Shown: positions 1 through 13,470 of the stretch, piece after piece | How the letters are laid out: every line of letters starts with the position of its first letter | How positions within the stretch are numbered: position 1 is the stretch's first letter | DNA from: Symsagittifera roscoffensis | Taxonomy: Eukaryota > Xenacoelomorpha > Acoela > Convolutidae | Length of the DNA stretch: 64,000 nt | Assembly: GCF_963678635.1 (NCBI RefSeq) | Contig: NC_087069.1 | Location: 44,745,448 to 44,809,447, forward strand | Direction: 5' to 3' | Notes under the pieces: generated by a model | Told to the model about the DNA's origin: nothing | The model's database searches: none | What the model saw: only the letters and a program-made list of their open reading frames with translations | Position numbers and translations under genes: made by a program

Positions 1-3000
1 AAAAGAGGTTGTTTTTGTTTTTGACAATACTTGCTGATGTAAACCCTCATTGCTGTCACACGCGAGGTCATCGAGGCCGATATTTTAAAATGCTTACGAG
101 AGTATGCCTTCCATCAACGATTATTGGGTGTTTTGTGTCATATTCAGAATTAGATAGGTGGCAAGTTCGCCCTGTTGAACGAATGAGTATGCAGGATCAA
201 TAAATGGTGCATACTGAGCGATGTGGCTAGAATTTTTGACCGTTTTGTCGCTCGACAGGAGTTAAAGTTCGGCCTCAAATGGTTCTTTATGGGAAAGCAA
301 CAAAAGTCAATTTTTGGAAGTTTCTAATTCAGCCGAATCGGTTATTACCTTGACTTTAGTGCGGTTTTGCCGGTGTTTCGGCATCAGTCTGAGCATGAAA
401 GCAACCACTCACAGGATTCTACGAAAGTAGTTTAATTCTGCCCATGCAAGTATAATGGGTTGTTTTTGTTTTGTGAATCGTTTGCAAAATTAGAAGCATG
501 CCCTTATACACTTAAAACGATGACAGGCGGGACCAGTCAGGCGGATATTTTTGAGTACTTTTTCAAACGCGAGTCGCTAATTTTCAAAAGAAATGGCCAT
601 CACCCAGCTACTAATTTTGAATGCCTCCGCTCGCAATCCTCTGGATCCCGTATCAGGAGGGTTGTCTCCATTCAAGTAATAAAACAACAGGTCAATTGTC
701 GTACTTTCCAGAAATCCTCTGGCCCTGTATATCATGAAGATCGTTTGCTTACTACCCTAATTCAACCACTGTGCTATCGTTCCGCTTGAAATTGTTTGTT
801 ACAGTGATAGTTAGAGCTTTGAGGATAACTTCCTTAAAGCGGGTAACGATTCATCCGGCCTGTAGTTCAAGCATACGCGTGGAGAACCTTTTCATGGCCG
901 CGTTTGCTGCTTTCCCAAAGATGTTGGAAACTTGTGCTTCTTATGAAGTATTCAACCGGGCACGAAGAAAAGCAACAGCACATAAAGCTTCTTCTGAGCT
1001 GTCTAGCACGCATTAAAGTCAATTTTTGCAAATCGGTAGAGTGCAAATCAGAGTGCAAAGGAAAGAAACTTCGTCATGATATCATTGGGTAGCTCATCAT
1101 CCCATTGTTGGCCGTGAATGCGCCACACTTTTTTCGAAAAACATGGAGCTCTTACGGAACAGTGCGCTACGAGAACTCTGTGGTCAAAAACGAAACACAA
1201 AAAACAGCATAGTTCGCTGTCTTATCGAAACCTGAAGATCAAGTTCAATTATTTTTTTAATCTTTATTACAAAAATAATTTGCACGGGTCTAGCAAGTTT
1301 TTGAATTTTTCAAGTATTTTTCTAGGTTTTACTTGAATAAAGGACGAATTGTGGCGGCTTGTCAACTTGAAATTTCTTCTGAGCATAACAAAGCGTCTGG
1401 GGATCCGCCAACGGACTGTGAATAACTCAAATAGTTTAGCCGTCCTTTTATCCGAAGCGGAACAGTAGTCGATATGTTTTTGGGCTCATTATGATCCTAT
1501 CAGCGTTTTATTTGGCAATCTAGTTCGGTATCGTCAATATTACACTCAAAACAAGTGGAAAAGAAACCGGTAGATGTCGGCATTAGGCCACACCAGCCGC
1601 AGCCTATCCAAAGGCTGAAAGTGACGGGCGGGTTATTTGGATTGGCCTCACTCCTAATTTTTTGGATGGCATGGGAGGTGTCTGATCAATAACTAAATTG
1701 AATTGACGTAGCTATATACCATTGGTTTGATTGGAGCAATTTCATACACTTGTCTCTTAAAGCTTGAATGTTGACTGTGTTGGCTCTGACATCAAGTTAC
1801 TTGTTGACAAATATGGTTTATTCGAATCTATATTCCAGTCCATCGGAATTGGAAGATACGTTCAACTGAAGCTGTTTTAATCTAACAACATTCGTGGTGT
1901 TAATTCTAGTCACAGTGAGTTCAAAATCTCCACCAGAGCGGTTGAGACGATTGAGTAACTTAGACGATATTCAGGAGTGAGTGACTATATATGAAGTCAC
2001 ACAATGTTAAACATTCAGCACTGTGGATATCTGTAAAAACTTGGAGTTTGATTATTGGTAAAAACTCTTTTGATGTTGAGATTGTTGAATGATCGTTCGA
2101 GATTGCGCAACTTATGTCAACCGGAGCTGGATTGGTATCTCAAATATACAATCTTGCGTTTTGTAAACTCTCGTTGAAATTTTTATCATCTACTGTGCCC
2201 GTTTTATTCGGAACTGCAATATTTTTATTTGAAAAGTAATTGGGCTAGTATCGCAGCTGTCAATTTGTCGGATTTTGACGAGGAAAAACCTGTTTAGTAC
2301 AATGATCGATATTGCGTCTTGGCTTGTTGCATTTCTTTACTCGAGGACACTGGCAGAACACAAATTGTTTTCGGCAGAAAATTTTATCCTTTTTTTTACC
2401 CTAAACACATGGGATACAAGATATACATTCAATTTTCTCATTTTTAGTTATCGAGGCAAAAACTTTTGTTACAGTTTTTGATTTGGATGGTTTTTTGACT
2501 TTGGCTTTCCAGGTCCATTTGTGATATGCTTTTGCTCGTGAGGCTCTACTATAATCTTTAATTAAAAATTAAATTTGATTAGGATCGGGTGTGACCATTT
2601 AAGTTTATCTACAAAAGGCGACCCTGTTTTTCATATTTGGGAGTAATTTTGCAAGGCTCCACTTTAAAAAAGAAGTGTTTTTTAGATCTCATTTATCAAG
2701 GGACATAAAAACGTCCACCAAACAGGAGATGCTCATTTAAAAGCAAATATTATTCTCAGACTACTGCATAACTTTTCAAGATAGGCCGTAGTTACGTTTC
2801 GCGTCTACCTAAATTTTCTTCCTTCAGTTGTCAGGGCATCATTATAAATCATTCCACTGCATGCGAACTCTGTAATGGCTGACTTACATTTTCCAGTGAC
2901 AAGCGTTTTTAAATAGGATAATTTCACATCTTCACTCAAAGAGGTTGCGTGAACATTACTGCAGAAGTGGAGGAACCTTTCGTAACACTGGAGCGGGTTT

Positions 3001-3060
3001 CCGGAACCATAAGTGCTACTTTGAGACTGGATCAAAGTAGTTAGAATCTGGGGAGCTGGA
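1..3060 (-). mobile_element. BEL/Pao LTR retrotransposon fossil, cut by the window edge
   Basis: The minus strand carries a gag-like stretch at about 2700-3060. It shows the family pattern of a G-N-P-L start, a helix ending in S-Y-L-K-T-L, T-G-K-C-K-S-A-I, and Y-N-D-A-L near the end, as in BEL/Pao gag. At about 60-190 there is a segment resembling the K-H-P-I-I block that precedes the integrase of these elements. Order and spacing (gag at high coordinates, pre-integrase at low coordinates, about 2.7 kb apart) fit one minus-strand element shortened by deletion, with integrase and the 3' LTR beyond base 1. Base composition is richer in GC than the flanks. It is broken many times and looks old. 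No LTR was identified. The family call is by pattern only. Confidence 0.6.
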
Positions 3061-3148
3061 TGCTACGAAAGCAATGTTTTGACAGGACTAGCTGAAAAGT
3101 TTCGCTGCGGGTATGCGCATGTATTTTCAGCTGATGCGTTGTGATTGA

Positions 3149-3528
3149 ATGACCCATGGTAAGCGGTACCGCTACTTGATACCAGCGAAAAATGAAGCTG
3201 AGAAAATGGAGTTAAGGTTAAAAAAAACAATTGACAGGTAAGTATAAACATCACCTCGTACATCTTTGTTAAAATCGGTTTCCGCGTCTATACACTTGGA
3301 TATTAGTGGAAAAAATTGTTGTTTCAATAATTTTTTTCTTTCCTGATAAAAGCAGATTTTATTTGTAGGGTTATGGAGTATTGCCGTAGTTATGATGAGC
3401 AATTTTCAAAAAAAGTCGAGCAACAAAATTTAATTATTGACCAAGATATGTTGTATCAAAGCCGAAGAAGGTGGTCGAGATGTTACAAATTACCGGATTA
3501 CTGTTCGCTAGTGGTACAGCTGGATTAA
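3149..3528 (+). CDS. Possible two-exon small gene, 82 aa, unrecognised
   Basis: Exon 1 is 3149-3237 from an ATG. It ends at GACAG/GTAAGT. The intron is 3238-3368 (131 nt) and ends TTTGTAG. Exon 2 is 3369-3528 and ends at TAA. The codon split (AG + G) keeps frame, and 89 + 160 nt gives 83 codons. The product is basic and charged with a likely helical middle (KNEAEKMELRLKK, then EQFSKKVEQQNLIIDQD) and no signal peptide or membrane segment. A further acceptor-like site (TATTTTCAG) lies 19 nt before the ATG, so a 5' UTR intron or trans-splice site is possible. It sits just beyond the retrotransposon fossil on the opposite strand, so a chance ORF pair or remnant cannot be excluded. No family was recognised. 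Confidence 0.35.
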
Positions 3529-4510
3529 AAATGGTTATTGTACTGTTCTCGTACAATGCAGCAATGTTTCAAAAAAGCATGCCTAAGACAAGCGGACGTT
3601 GCCTGCCTGATTTCATTGTCATCGCTGAACGAAACGGTTCGCTCATAGAATTAACTTTGTGTGCCACGACCAAAAATTTGAATTGGTGATGATGGCCGAA
3701 AAGAATTTCCTGCTCTAGACATATTTTTGTTGTGAAGAAACAGTTGACAGTATTTATGCCTTTGACAAATTTTGACGAAAATAGCATTACCTTTTGATAA
3801 TTTATGCCTGATCAACCCTGAGGTTTTTGGCTATTTCAGAACGACCGTCGCCCCACAAAGATAACTCGAGATGCTGATCTATTTCAGTCTCCTCGAGAAA
3901 TCAGCTTCGAAAAATTTTTGTTCAGCTATTTTAAAACGGTTTTCTTTGTCGAACCGTAGTAATTCAAGTCAATTTATTTTCCTTCGTAAGCGATGTTTAA
4001 ATACTTTTTCTTGATGGTTTCGCTCCATTTCAATTTGATGCTGTTATATTTCGATGTTATATTTCAAATAATATTACTAGCACGTTATTTTAAGCTTAGG
4101 CCTTTTCAAGAATACAATTCAAATAAGGCAACTACTTTCTTTTTCCCTCATTTAAGCGGCTCTAAACTTCGGAGAGTCACTTTCTAACGAAGTTTTTACT
4201 TTCATCAACTGTCGGTATTTCGGCTGAGACAGTTCTATGTTCGAGATAGTTCTATGCTCTATGTCTCGAATAAACTATGTTACTATAAAGATCTTTCGTG
4301 CCTTCACGTTTACAGTGAATGATTGCGTGAATATTATCTTAATAATTTTTTTAAAAAAATTCTAAATTGGATAGGCGTTAGTGCGTTATCGTTATGGCGA
4401 CGGTGTCTACTATTAAATTTATCAATAACATCGTGCCAAAAACAAAAGCAGATTGTATCAATTTTCATAGTATGGAAGCAATAATTTAGCACATGGATGA
4501 ACATTTTTTT
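3529..4510. other. No clear gene; scattered coding-like scraps
   Basis: Short coding-looking patches occur on the plus strand, for example around 3590-3690, where the residues LPDFIVIAERNGSLIELTLC end an open stretch. No start, splice sites or complete domain could be assigned. It is probably old decayed sequence. Confidence 0.4.
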
Positions 4511-7160
4511 AATAGAGATTTTGAGGAGGCGTTCACACTTTTGAAAAACCAGAAAAAGTTTTGGATGTCGATAAAAAGTCACCAGCACAATAATTGTAAG
4601 AACTTCTCTTCAAAGACACCATGTTCTCGTGATGCCTATACGAATGCCTCTCTAAACACTCAGCCTGTGACATTTGACCGGAACTTTTGACGGATCAGAC
4701 TCAGCTCTGAGACAATTGCTCGGCGCTTTCCACGCCTCTGAGATACCTGCTCGGAACTTTCGGCGCCTCTGCCACATTTTTGATATATCTGATCGGAAGT
4801 TTTGAGGCCTCTGACACACTTTTGTGACAGATGATCAGAACTTCCGTGCCTCTGACCTTTTTGAGACTTTTCCATGGAGCTTTCGACACCTCTGAGACAA
4901 CTACTTAGAAATTTTTAACTCGGCCAATTTCAACTGTTCATTTTTTTCTCAACCCAGTAATTGCCAAAAAAATTCTGTCTGTACGTTAATTTTTCAATAG
5001 TGTATGTTGGCAACAGTTGCCCTCCCTCCGCAGCTGTCACGGCTGTATGCAGGTTTAAAACGTGGTTACTGCCTAAAACCTGGTCAGCGTCCGTCTTTAG
5101 GCAAAAAAATGAGAGAGAAGATTATTCGAAAAGGTAATATCTTTTGATTGTCGTCAAATGGTCCATGTCCGCGGACCATTTTAGTATGCATTCTTCTGCA
5201 AGATTAGAGAAAAAACTTGAAAATTAAATATACATTTCTGAAGATTATAGTAGCCACTTTCTGTTTAACAGCAGTTCAATACGTTCTCAAATATCTGAAA
5301 AATTTACCAGGCAAATTTACCTTTTCAGATAAACCGGTAGTTTAAAGGTCTTTTGCCTGTCTTAGAAACCATAGTTTTAGCTCGGTTTAGCTAATAGAGA
5401 TTTTGAGGAGGCGTCCACACTTTTGAAAAACCAGAAAAAGTTTTGGATGTCGATAAAAAGTCACCAGCACAATAATTGTAAGAACTTCTCTTCAAAGACA
5501 CCATGTTCTCGTGATGCCTATACGAATGCCTCTCTAAACACTCAGCCTGTGACATTTGACCGGAACTTTTGACGGATCAGACTCACCTCTGAGACAATTG
5601 CTCGGCGCTTTCCACGACTCTGAGATACCTGCTCGGAACTTTCGGCGCCTCTGCCACATTTTTGATATATCTGATCGGAAGTTTTGAGGCCTCTGACACA
5701 CTTTTGTGACAGATGATCAGAACTTCCGTGCCTCTGACCTTTTTTGAGACTTTTCCTTGGAGCTTTCGACACCTCTGAGACAACTACTTAGAAATTTTTA
5801 ACTCGGCCAATTTCAACTGTTCATTTTTTTCTCAACCCAGTAATTGCCAAAAAAAATTCTGTTTGTACGTTAATTTTTCAATAGTGTATGTTGGCAACAG
5901 TTGCCCTCCTTCCGCAGCTGTCACGGCTGTATGCAGGTTTAAAACGTGGTTACTGCCTAAAACCTGGTCAGCGTCCGTCTGTAGGCAAAAAAATGAGAGA
6001 GAAGATTATTCGAAAAGGTAATATCTTTTGATTGTCGTCAAATGGTCCATGTCCGCGGACCATTTTAGGATGCATTCTTCTGCAAGATTAGAGAAAAAAC
6101 TTGAAAATTAAATATACATTTCTGAAGATTATAGTAACCACTTTCTGTTTAACAGCAGTTCAATACGTTCTCAAATATCTGAAAAATTTACCAGGCAAAT
6201 TTACCTTTTCAGATAAACCGGTAGTTTAAAGGTCTTTTGCCTGTCTTAGAAACCATAGTTTTAGCTCGGTTTAGCTAATAGAGATTTTGAGGAGGCGTCC
6301 ACACTTTTGAAAAACCAGAAAAAGTTTTGGATGTCGATAAAAAGTCACCAGCACAATAATTGTAAGAACTTCTCTTCAAAGACACCATGTTCTCGTGATG
6401 CCTATACGAATGCCTCTCTAAACACTCAGCCTGTGACATTTGACCGGAACTTTTGACGGATCAGACTCACCTCTGAGACAATTGCTCGGCGCTTTCCACG
6501 ACTCTGAGATACCTGCTCGGAACTTTCGGCGCCTCTGCCACATTTTTGATATATCTGATCGGAAGTTTTGAGGCCTCTGACTCACTTTTGTGACAGATGA
6601 TCAGAACTTCCGTGCCTCTGACCTTTTTTGAGACTTTTCCTTGGAGCTTTCGACACCTCTGAGACAACTACTTAGAAATTTTTAACTCGGCCAATTTCAA
6701 CTGTTCATTTTTTTCTCAACCCAGTAATTGCCAAAAAAAATTCTGTTTGCACGTTAATTTTTCAATAGTGTATGTTGGCAACAGTTGCCCTCCTTCCGCA
6801 GCTGTCACGGCTGTATGCAGGTTTAAAACGTGGTTACTGCCTAAAACCTGGTCAGCGTCCGTCTGTAGGCAAAAAATGAGAGAGAAGATTATTCGAAAAG
6901 GTAATATCTTTTGATTGTCGTCAAATGGTCCATGTCCGCGGAACATTTTAGGATGCATTCTTCTGCAAGATTAGAGAAAAAACTTGAAAATTAAATATAC
7001 ATTTCTGAAGATTATAGTAACCACTTTCTGTTTAACAGCAGTTCAATACGTTCTCAAATATCTGAAAAATTTACCAGGCAAATTTACCTTTTCAGATAAA
7101 CCGGTAATTTAAAGGTCTTTTGCCTGTCTTAGAAACCATAGTTTTAGCTCGGTTTAGCTA
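4511..7160. repeat. Three tandem copies of an 883-bp unit
   Basis: Units begin at 4511, 5393 and 6277, each with AATAGAGATTTTGAGGAGGC, giving periods of 882 and 884 bp. The third ends at about 7160 in GGTTTAGCTA, after which the sequence becomes unrelated. Copies differ by scattered single bases and 1-nt changes in A-runs, so identity is clearly above 95% and the amplification is recent. Copies 2 and 3 share changes that copy 1 lacks (for example CTCACCTCTG against CTCAGCTCTG, and TTTTTTGAGAC against TTTTTGAGAC), so they duplicated last. Each unit holds an internal array of about 41-nt repeats. No promoter or spliced gene is evident. Confidence 0.92.
4646..4900. repeat. Internal ~41/31-nt degenerate repeats, repeated in each 883-bp unit
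   Basis: The heptamer GCCTCTG or a close variant recurs at 4663, 4704, 4734, 4765, 4807, 4848 and 4888, so spacings are 30-42 nt. Each is followed by a variant of GA-ACTTTCG. The same arrays sit at about 5528-5783 and 6412-6667. Read on the minus strand, the 42-nt spacing gives a 14-residue period (for example SSDHLSQKCVRGLKTSDQIY), and a second minus frame is also open. No start context, splice site or known domain was found, so coding is unproven. Confidence 0.75.
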
Positions 7161-10100
7161 GTTTCAACTAGTTTCAACTTATGCCGTCATCAAGTTAAGC
7201 TCGAACAATCCTTCGCCATCAATGGAGGGAATATGTTGAGTAAGTTTCCAGTTCGTGACTACAGCAGGTCAGGCTAAATGATCTTTTCCATACTTAAGGT
7301 TTTAAGACGAGTCAAAGGGGAGAGTCCCCTTGAGCTGCGTTCGTCGACAATCCAGACTAAATGCCATTTAAAAAAAAAACTTCACTACCGGAGTGCTTTG
7401 TACTGCATTCATTCAGAGCGGGCACATAATGATGAAGCCAGCGGCTCTAATTTGCGTAAATTTTTGCTGATAATATTTGCTCCTTAAAAGAATTTTCTGA
7501 AAAGAGACAGGAGGGAAGATAGTTCATTTCGGCCTAAGAAAAAGTGATTACAATTTAACACCTCAAAACTATCTGGACGAGTACTAACTGATGTTATAAA
7601 GGCGATGGATGTTTAATGATTGTTTTTTAAGAAAAAAGTGTTTTCATAAACTTCGGGAGTTAGATTACAAATTCCATTTGTTTGCGTAGAATACTTCTTC
7701 AAATATCTTATTCCCTTGTTGAGCAGTTAAATGCAATGAATATCATTTTTATCTCTGAACATTTTTTCTAACAGTTAGTACAGCATATCTAAACTGGAAA
7801 ATAATCAAATCGTTTCGTTTTGTCTTTTGAACCAAATACATGAACCTGCGAAAGTGTGCCAAACACATGAACCTGCAAAACTTGAATAACAAACCACTTG
7901 TATAATCTGGCCGGAAAACCATACTTTCTGTTCCCATTTTCTCGTTTTGCAATTTTAAACGAGTATAAAAAGCTATATGTTTATCAATTATAAAATTATC
8001 TCAATTGTTCTACCTCAAATACTCATTGTCGTCAATTTTTATGATCATTCGTCGATTGAGAAAAAACAAGATGCAAAAAAAAAATTTTCAAAGTCGTGTT
8101 GTAGTAACTTTCGAGAAATTAGGTAATACCATGTCGTTAAAAATTCTGTTCTCGTCGCGAATGACTTTCTGCTGAGTTCTATTACTTTTCAACCGGATCA
8201 AAAAAAAACAAATGTAAACTCTTTTTTAAATACAGTTTTATACCAAAAACGACTGCCCTGCGTATCACGTTTTGCTGTTTGTAGATCACTTTAAAGAACG
8301 AATTGAATAACGCGTTTAAATTAGGCAGCTTTTTGAAAAACAGAGACACTTTTTCCAATGAATTGTAAAAACTGAGTCAGAAGCAGAAGCAAACTTGAAT
8401 CAGTTTGAAACACCAACAATATCTTAATTTTTACTGCACATAATTAAAAACTAACCCAGTTTTTGCAATTTTTTGTTGTGAAATTTTATCTGTCAGGATG
8501 AAATTCAACCTAAATTCTTCACTGTAAAAACTAAACTTTATTCATCAAAATTTTAAGCAGTGCCTAAACGGTTCAAACAAAATATTGATAAATTCATACT
8601 TAGTAAAAAGTATCAATTAGCTCCTGTCAGTAGTTAAAAAATTTTGATCAGGATTTTCCTTGAAAACAGGCCGATTAGATTGTAGAAACCAAAATTCTCG
8701 TTAATTTTTGCCACTAACTTAATTTTTGCTAGTTTTATAAAAACAAAGTCGATATATTTTTCTCACGGTCAGAAAATAATTAATGAAGAAACTGAAGCGT
8801 CAGTTTTAGAGCGTAACAACAGTTTTGGAGAACGAAAACCGGAATTCAGTTTTTTATAGTTGTGTATTTCAATTTGAAAATTATCTGTCAGTTTTAAATG
8901 ACTCAATGATGCCTCTTATTATGCATGATTTAGCTTTTTTCCTAGCATCGTTACCTCGATAAAATCACTCGCGCAATTTGTATTAAGGAAAACTTGTTGT
9001 CGCCTAAATCTAATTGCTAAATATCTGGACAAGTCCTACTCTCTAAGCAGCCTATTTCATTTTTTTTTAAAATCGTTTTTTGAAATCACACAAAATGCTT
9101 ACATCGATTAAAGCTAGTTTTCAAAAAATATCATTATTATAATTTACAGATTAAATTTTTGCTTCCAGGTCAAAAAAATTTAGTTTTCAAAAAATAAAGA
9201 AAATTTATCTTTCAGTTTCAATTTGTTCCCGGTCAAATCAATCCATAATATTCGTTCATTACAAAAGTCACATTCTTTCCTTGCTAAAAAATCTTCCAAA
9301 ACGGTTTGAATTTAAAGTTTTGCTTCTCTTGGCTTCACACTTAACCAAAATATACTAAAAACCCTAAAGGTAAGTACAACACATTTATAGTTTTCTTTAG
9401 CTCTGCTGATGTGGTTTTTTATGTGATTTTTTTTTCGGTTAAACTGTCATTATACTTTTCAATAAAAATGTCTTGATTTTGCGTTTTATTGTGTACACGA
9501 GTGTTATTCACAATTATATTTAAACGTTAATTGTTTACCCATCCAAGTTTTGTTGTGTTACCTTTTTTAGAGATTCTGTTACCTCAAAATTTCATCCAGG
9601 CACAAAACAAATGAATGGCTTTAAAAATATTTTTTGTTTGGTTCTTTTAAAAATGATTCAAAATAGCACAAGAGTTTTCAGCTGGAAATGGCTTCGAAAA
9701 AAAGCTTCGGCGGATGGATCTTTTTCTTAGATTCATCTGCAAAACGACAATCAGCTGTTCAAAAAACTGCTAAATCAACTACTCTAAATCGCAGTCATCA
9801 ATTTTGTGGAAAAAAAATTGACAATCAGTGAGAAACCTTGCAACACCTTAGGAAGCCTTAGGTTTTTTTCTGATAGTCATGGTTAGAAGTGGCCTGAAGT
9901 AAGATTTAGGTTTTTAAATAAGTCAACTTCCTTTTTTTAGTTTAAATTGGAACTCCGAAAACAATTTTTCCGTCGAAAGAAGTTCTGTCCAATTATTTGA
10001 AAGTTTGCTTTGAATAAAAGCAAAGTTCCTCTTTCCCGGTTTCTTCTGGACCAGTCTTTTTTCAACGGCTTTTAATGGACCAAATCTAATTCTCAATTAT

Positions 10101-10357
10101 TTTTCAAATTTTTGGAAAAATTTTATATGGGATTTCAATTTGTAGTAGAGGAGAGCTATGGATCTCAAGAAGGTCCTTCACACCAGTGGATAAAATAAAC
10201 TGCAAAAGTTTTTGTAAAAGCTTTCCTGTCAACGTGTTTTTTGAGCAAAGTTTTATGAAAATTGAAGGTAAATATTGCAGGGACTAGTAGCAAATGATCT
10301 CTGCTACCCTCAAACATCAAAAAACAAAAAATTTTTCCTAAAGTTTTTGACAGCAGA
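7161..10357. other. AT-rich stretch, no gene seen
   Basis: Dominated by T- and A-runs. A short acceptor/donor-bounded block lies at about 9217-9368 (TTTATCTTTCAG to CTAAAG/GTAAGT), but every frame through it meets a stop, so it is not called as an exon. Confidence 0.5.
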
Positions 10358-10428
10358 AGGTTATCATTAATAAACAGCAGGTTATCATTAACAAATAAAA
10401 TTGATTAACAAAGGTTATCAATAACAAA
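10358..10428. repeat. Short tandem repeat, AGGTTATCAWTAA x3
   Basis: AGGTTATC starts at 10358, 10379 and 10412, each followed by ATTAA or AATAA and an A-rich spacer. Confidence 0.7.
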
Positions 10429-10458
10429 TTTCAAAAAAAAATTCTCGCAATAAAATAT

Positions 10459-10485
10459 CCAAGGTTCTTGCTCAGAGAACCTTGG
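10459..10485. other. Perfect 10-bp inverted repeat, 7-nt loop
   Basis: CCAAGGTTCT (10459-10468) pairs exactly with AGAACCTTGG (10476-10485) around TGCTCAG. It stands in AT-rich sequence with no gene nearby and no U-run typical of a terminator. Confidence 0.6.
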
Positions 10486-13470
10486 ACTCTTTGAGTCAAA
10501 TTTTTGAATAAAACTTGCCAAAACTAGGAAAATTTTTGATCAATCATTGCAATTTTTGGCGCAAGCTTTTATAATATCCCTTAAAAAAGAAAAAGAACCT
10601 TTTAAAAACTTTAAGAGCGCGAGAAGGGAAAATTTTTGTCGACGAGGAGGTCAAAAAACTTAATTAACTTCAAAAACCTTATAAAATAAGGCTATTTTTT
10701 CAACTGCGGAAAAAATGAAGCCATTTTTAGAGTTCAAGGGATGCTTAAAATTCTATTTTTTGTGTCTGACAAGATTTTTTGTGTCATTTTTTGTTTTAGG
10801 ATGAAAGGATTTGGATGAAAGGGTGTTTTCTTTCTAATAAAGGTTGCTGCGCTTAAGAATCTTCTTTTTGCTTTCCAAAGATGATTTTGGTCAGTTTTCC
10901 TTTCGACAAAATTTTATTAATTTTTGAAACAGATTAAAGTTTTAGATAGACCAGCAGCAAATAATCGGAGGTACCCACAATTGATTTAATAAAAATTGGC
11001 TTCTAGAATTGAACTGGTAATTAAGGATCTGGAAATCCCAAATATCCCTGCTGCACATAGTTTTATAAGCTTAATAAAAACGAACCAAAAAATCGCTTTT
11101 TGTTTCCTTTATCAAGTTTGCTTGATTTATATACAAAAACAATCACAATCCAATATTTTTGACAAAAATCAACAAAATTTTGATTAAATGATTTTGAGCT
11201 AAAACTTTGTCTAAAAAGATTCAAAATCTCGTACATACCAGATATCACCAAAAAGTTGCTTTAAAACTCTTGACTTCAACTTTGTTCCACAACTGAGGTT
11301 TTTTTCTGGAAATTTCGCCATTTCATAATCTTCCAGCAAACGATTGCAAAACCTCTCATCTTCACTTTTTACCCAGGTTTCTAGGAGGATTTTTTATTAT
11401 GTATGTAAGCAGGGACGGATGAGCACTTAACCATAAAGTTCGACCCGCTAATCACCCAACGCTTTTTTCTAAGATACATTTTTAAGATATTGATTTTTGA
11501 CCGACGATTCCTAGAAATACTCCACGTTTTTTTTTTCTAGCGCCCCTTATAAAAGCTAAATTGTTTATTCCAAGTTTTTCAAAACGTTTTGAACAAGAAA
11601 TTTATCTCGCAATTCCTCTAAAAGTTTCGCCAAAGCAATTTTTTACGAGTCTAGATTCCTTCTCGAGCGACTTGTGTACCCAAATTTTTCATGCCTCGTC
11701 ATAGAGTTTTATTGAGAGATTGAATTATCGAGTGTGTTAATTTTAGAACAACTACGGATTTCTCTTAGAAGTAAAAGATGTTGGAAAGCTTTTTTTAGCT
11801 GATGAGTATAATGTTCAGATAATCAATTAGATTTGAAATATTATGAACTCAAATTGTGATCCCTAAAAAAAAAGTAGAAAATTTAACCTTAAAAATTGAC
11901 CTCGTTTGACGTACAAGTTTTGTTTAAGATGAAAATCAAAGAGAATTAAAAAAAAACTTGAAAACAGAAAAACAAACATACTAGTTTTTGAAACTTTCAT
12001 TTTTTTTTCGTCGGGAAAAAAACCTAATTTTTAGAGGATTTCACGAGTTTTCGAAAACTGGTCATTTTTTTTTTCATTACACAAACAAATTAAGTTTTTA
12101 CACAAATTTTTATTTTACGTTGATAAAGCAGCTATCAAACAGGTCTCAGAATTTGATAATCATTTGACGAATAGTAAAATTTGCATGAAAAATGCGACTG
12201 TTGTTTCGATTAATTACTAGAAGGGACAGGTGCTGTCGCATAAGTACTCTTGTCTCTTTAGTAATTTATCCTCACGATATATATCTCACCTCAGATCGTT
12301 AAATTTCTTGATAAAAGCTATATGGAAAGACAAAAACGTTAGTTAAAAAACAGGGTAACTTTATATTATGATTAATTGAATAGAATTTAAGAAAACAAAA
12401 ATGAATAAACGAACACATGTGCTAAGTTCGAAAAGAGAAGAGTTCATTACCCAATTTTTGCAGTTAAACTAACACTTTATATGCCTGTGGTCCGCATCTA
12501 GATTGCAAGTTGCTTTGATTAATCATTGCTTCTTAGAAGTTTGGGTCATCAGTTTTTCTATATCTGTGTTGCTCTTTTTATTCTCTTCTCCAAAATTTTT
12601 AAAAATTCGAAGACCTCGCCCTATAATTTATTATAGAAGAGAAAAAAAAAAGAAACAAAATTATTCAAGAAAACAGCTCGACTGAGCAAATGGAACTGAG
12701 AAGAAAAACAAGAAAATTATGAAGACATCTTATATTGATATCATAAACGTATTTGATCCATTTTTTACTCGTTGATCTGCTTTTGATGGTACTCAAAATC
12801 ATCGAGTCCAGACTGTAATTTTTGTGATAATAGTTGATAGCATGGGTGCTGCTTATGCTAATCTGCAGAGTTATCTTGCAAACTTCTTCATGTTTTGATT
12901 GGGGTTTTGTGTGGTTTGGCTAAAAATTTCCAATTCAGAACCGGTTAAATTTCTGATATCAAATTTCATTACACGGTTCTGCTTACTGTTTTTTGAAGGA
13001 GCTGAATTCACGCACAATTTTTGTCCTACACAAACAAATTAATTAATTGTCACACAAAAAATAATGATTAATTTATTATTATTGCAAACCCACCACAAAC
13101 CCACACTGAGCAAACCCACCACAACGAAAGATAGAAAAACAAAAACTATTTCTCAGCTTCATCCTGACGATAACAACTCTAAGAAAGCACTTTGCTTCAC
13201 AATTTATTCAGATTGCGGGTAAAACATGAAACGATACAAAATTGTGAGGCAAGAAGAAACAATTTAAAACATCTGTTTTGGCATAATTGTGTCGCTGCGA
13301 GACACAGTTTTTTTTTTCATTTTTGCATTTTGCATTGTTTAGCTCTTTCATCAAAAGTTTCAATTTATTGGTCCTTTTGTATGGTAGGTATTTTTACGTT
13401 CTCTTTGGTTTCACACTAATTTATCAGTGATGAAGCCGCCTGAATATAATTTGAACATCAAATTTGTTAT
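10486..13470. other. AT-rich stretch, no gene seen
   Basis: Only short open frames rich in F, K, N and I, as expected by chance at this composition. Confidence 0.5.

Noticed and set aside
9217-9368. Acceptor/donor-bounded block resembling an exon
   Set aside because: All three plus frames contain stops before the donor.
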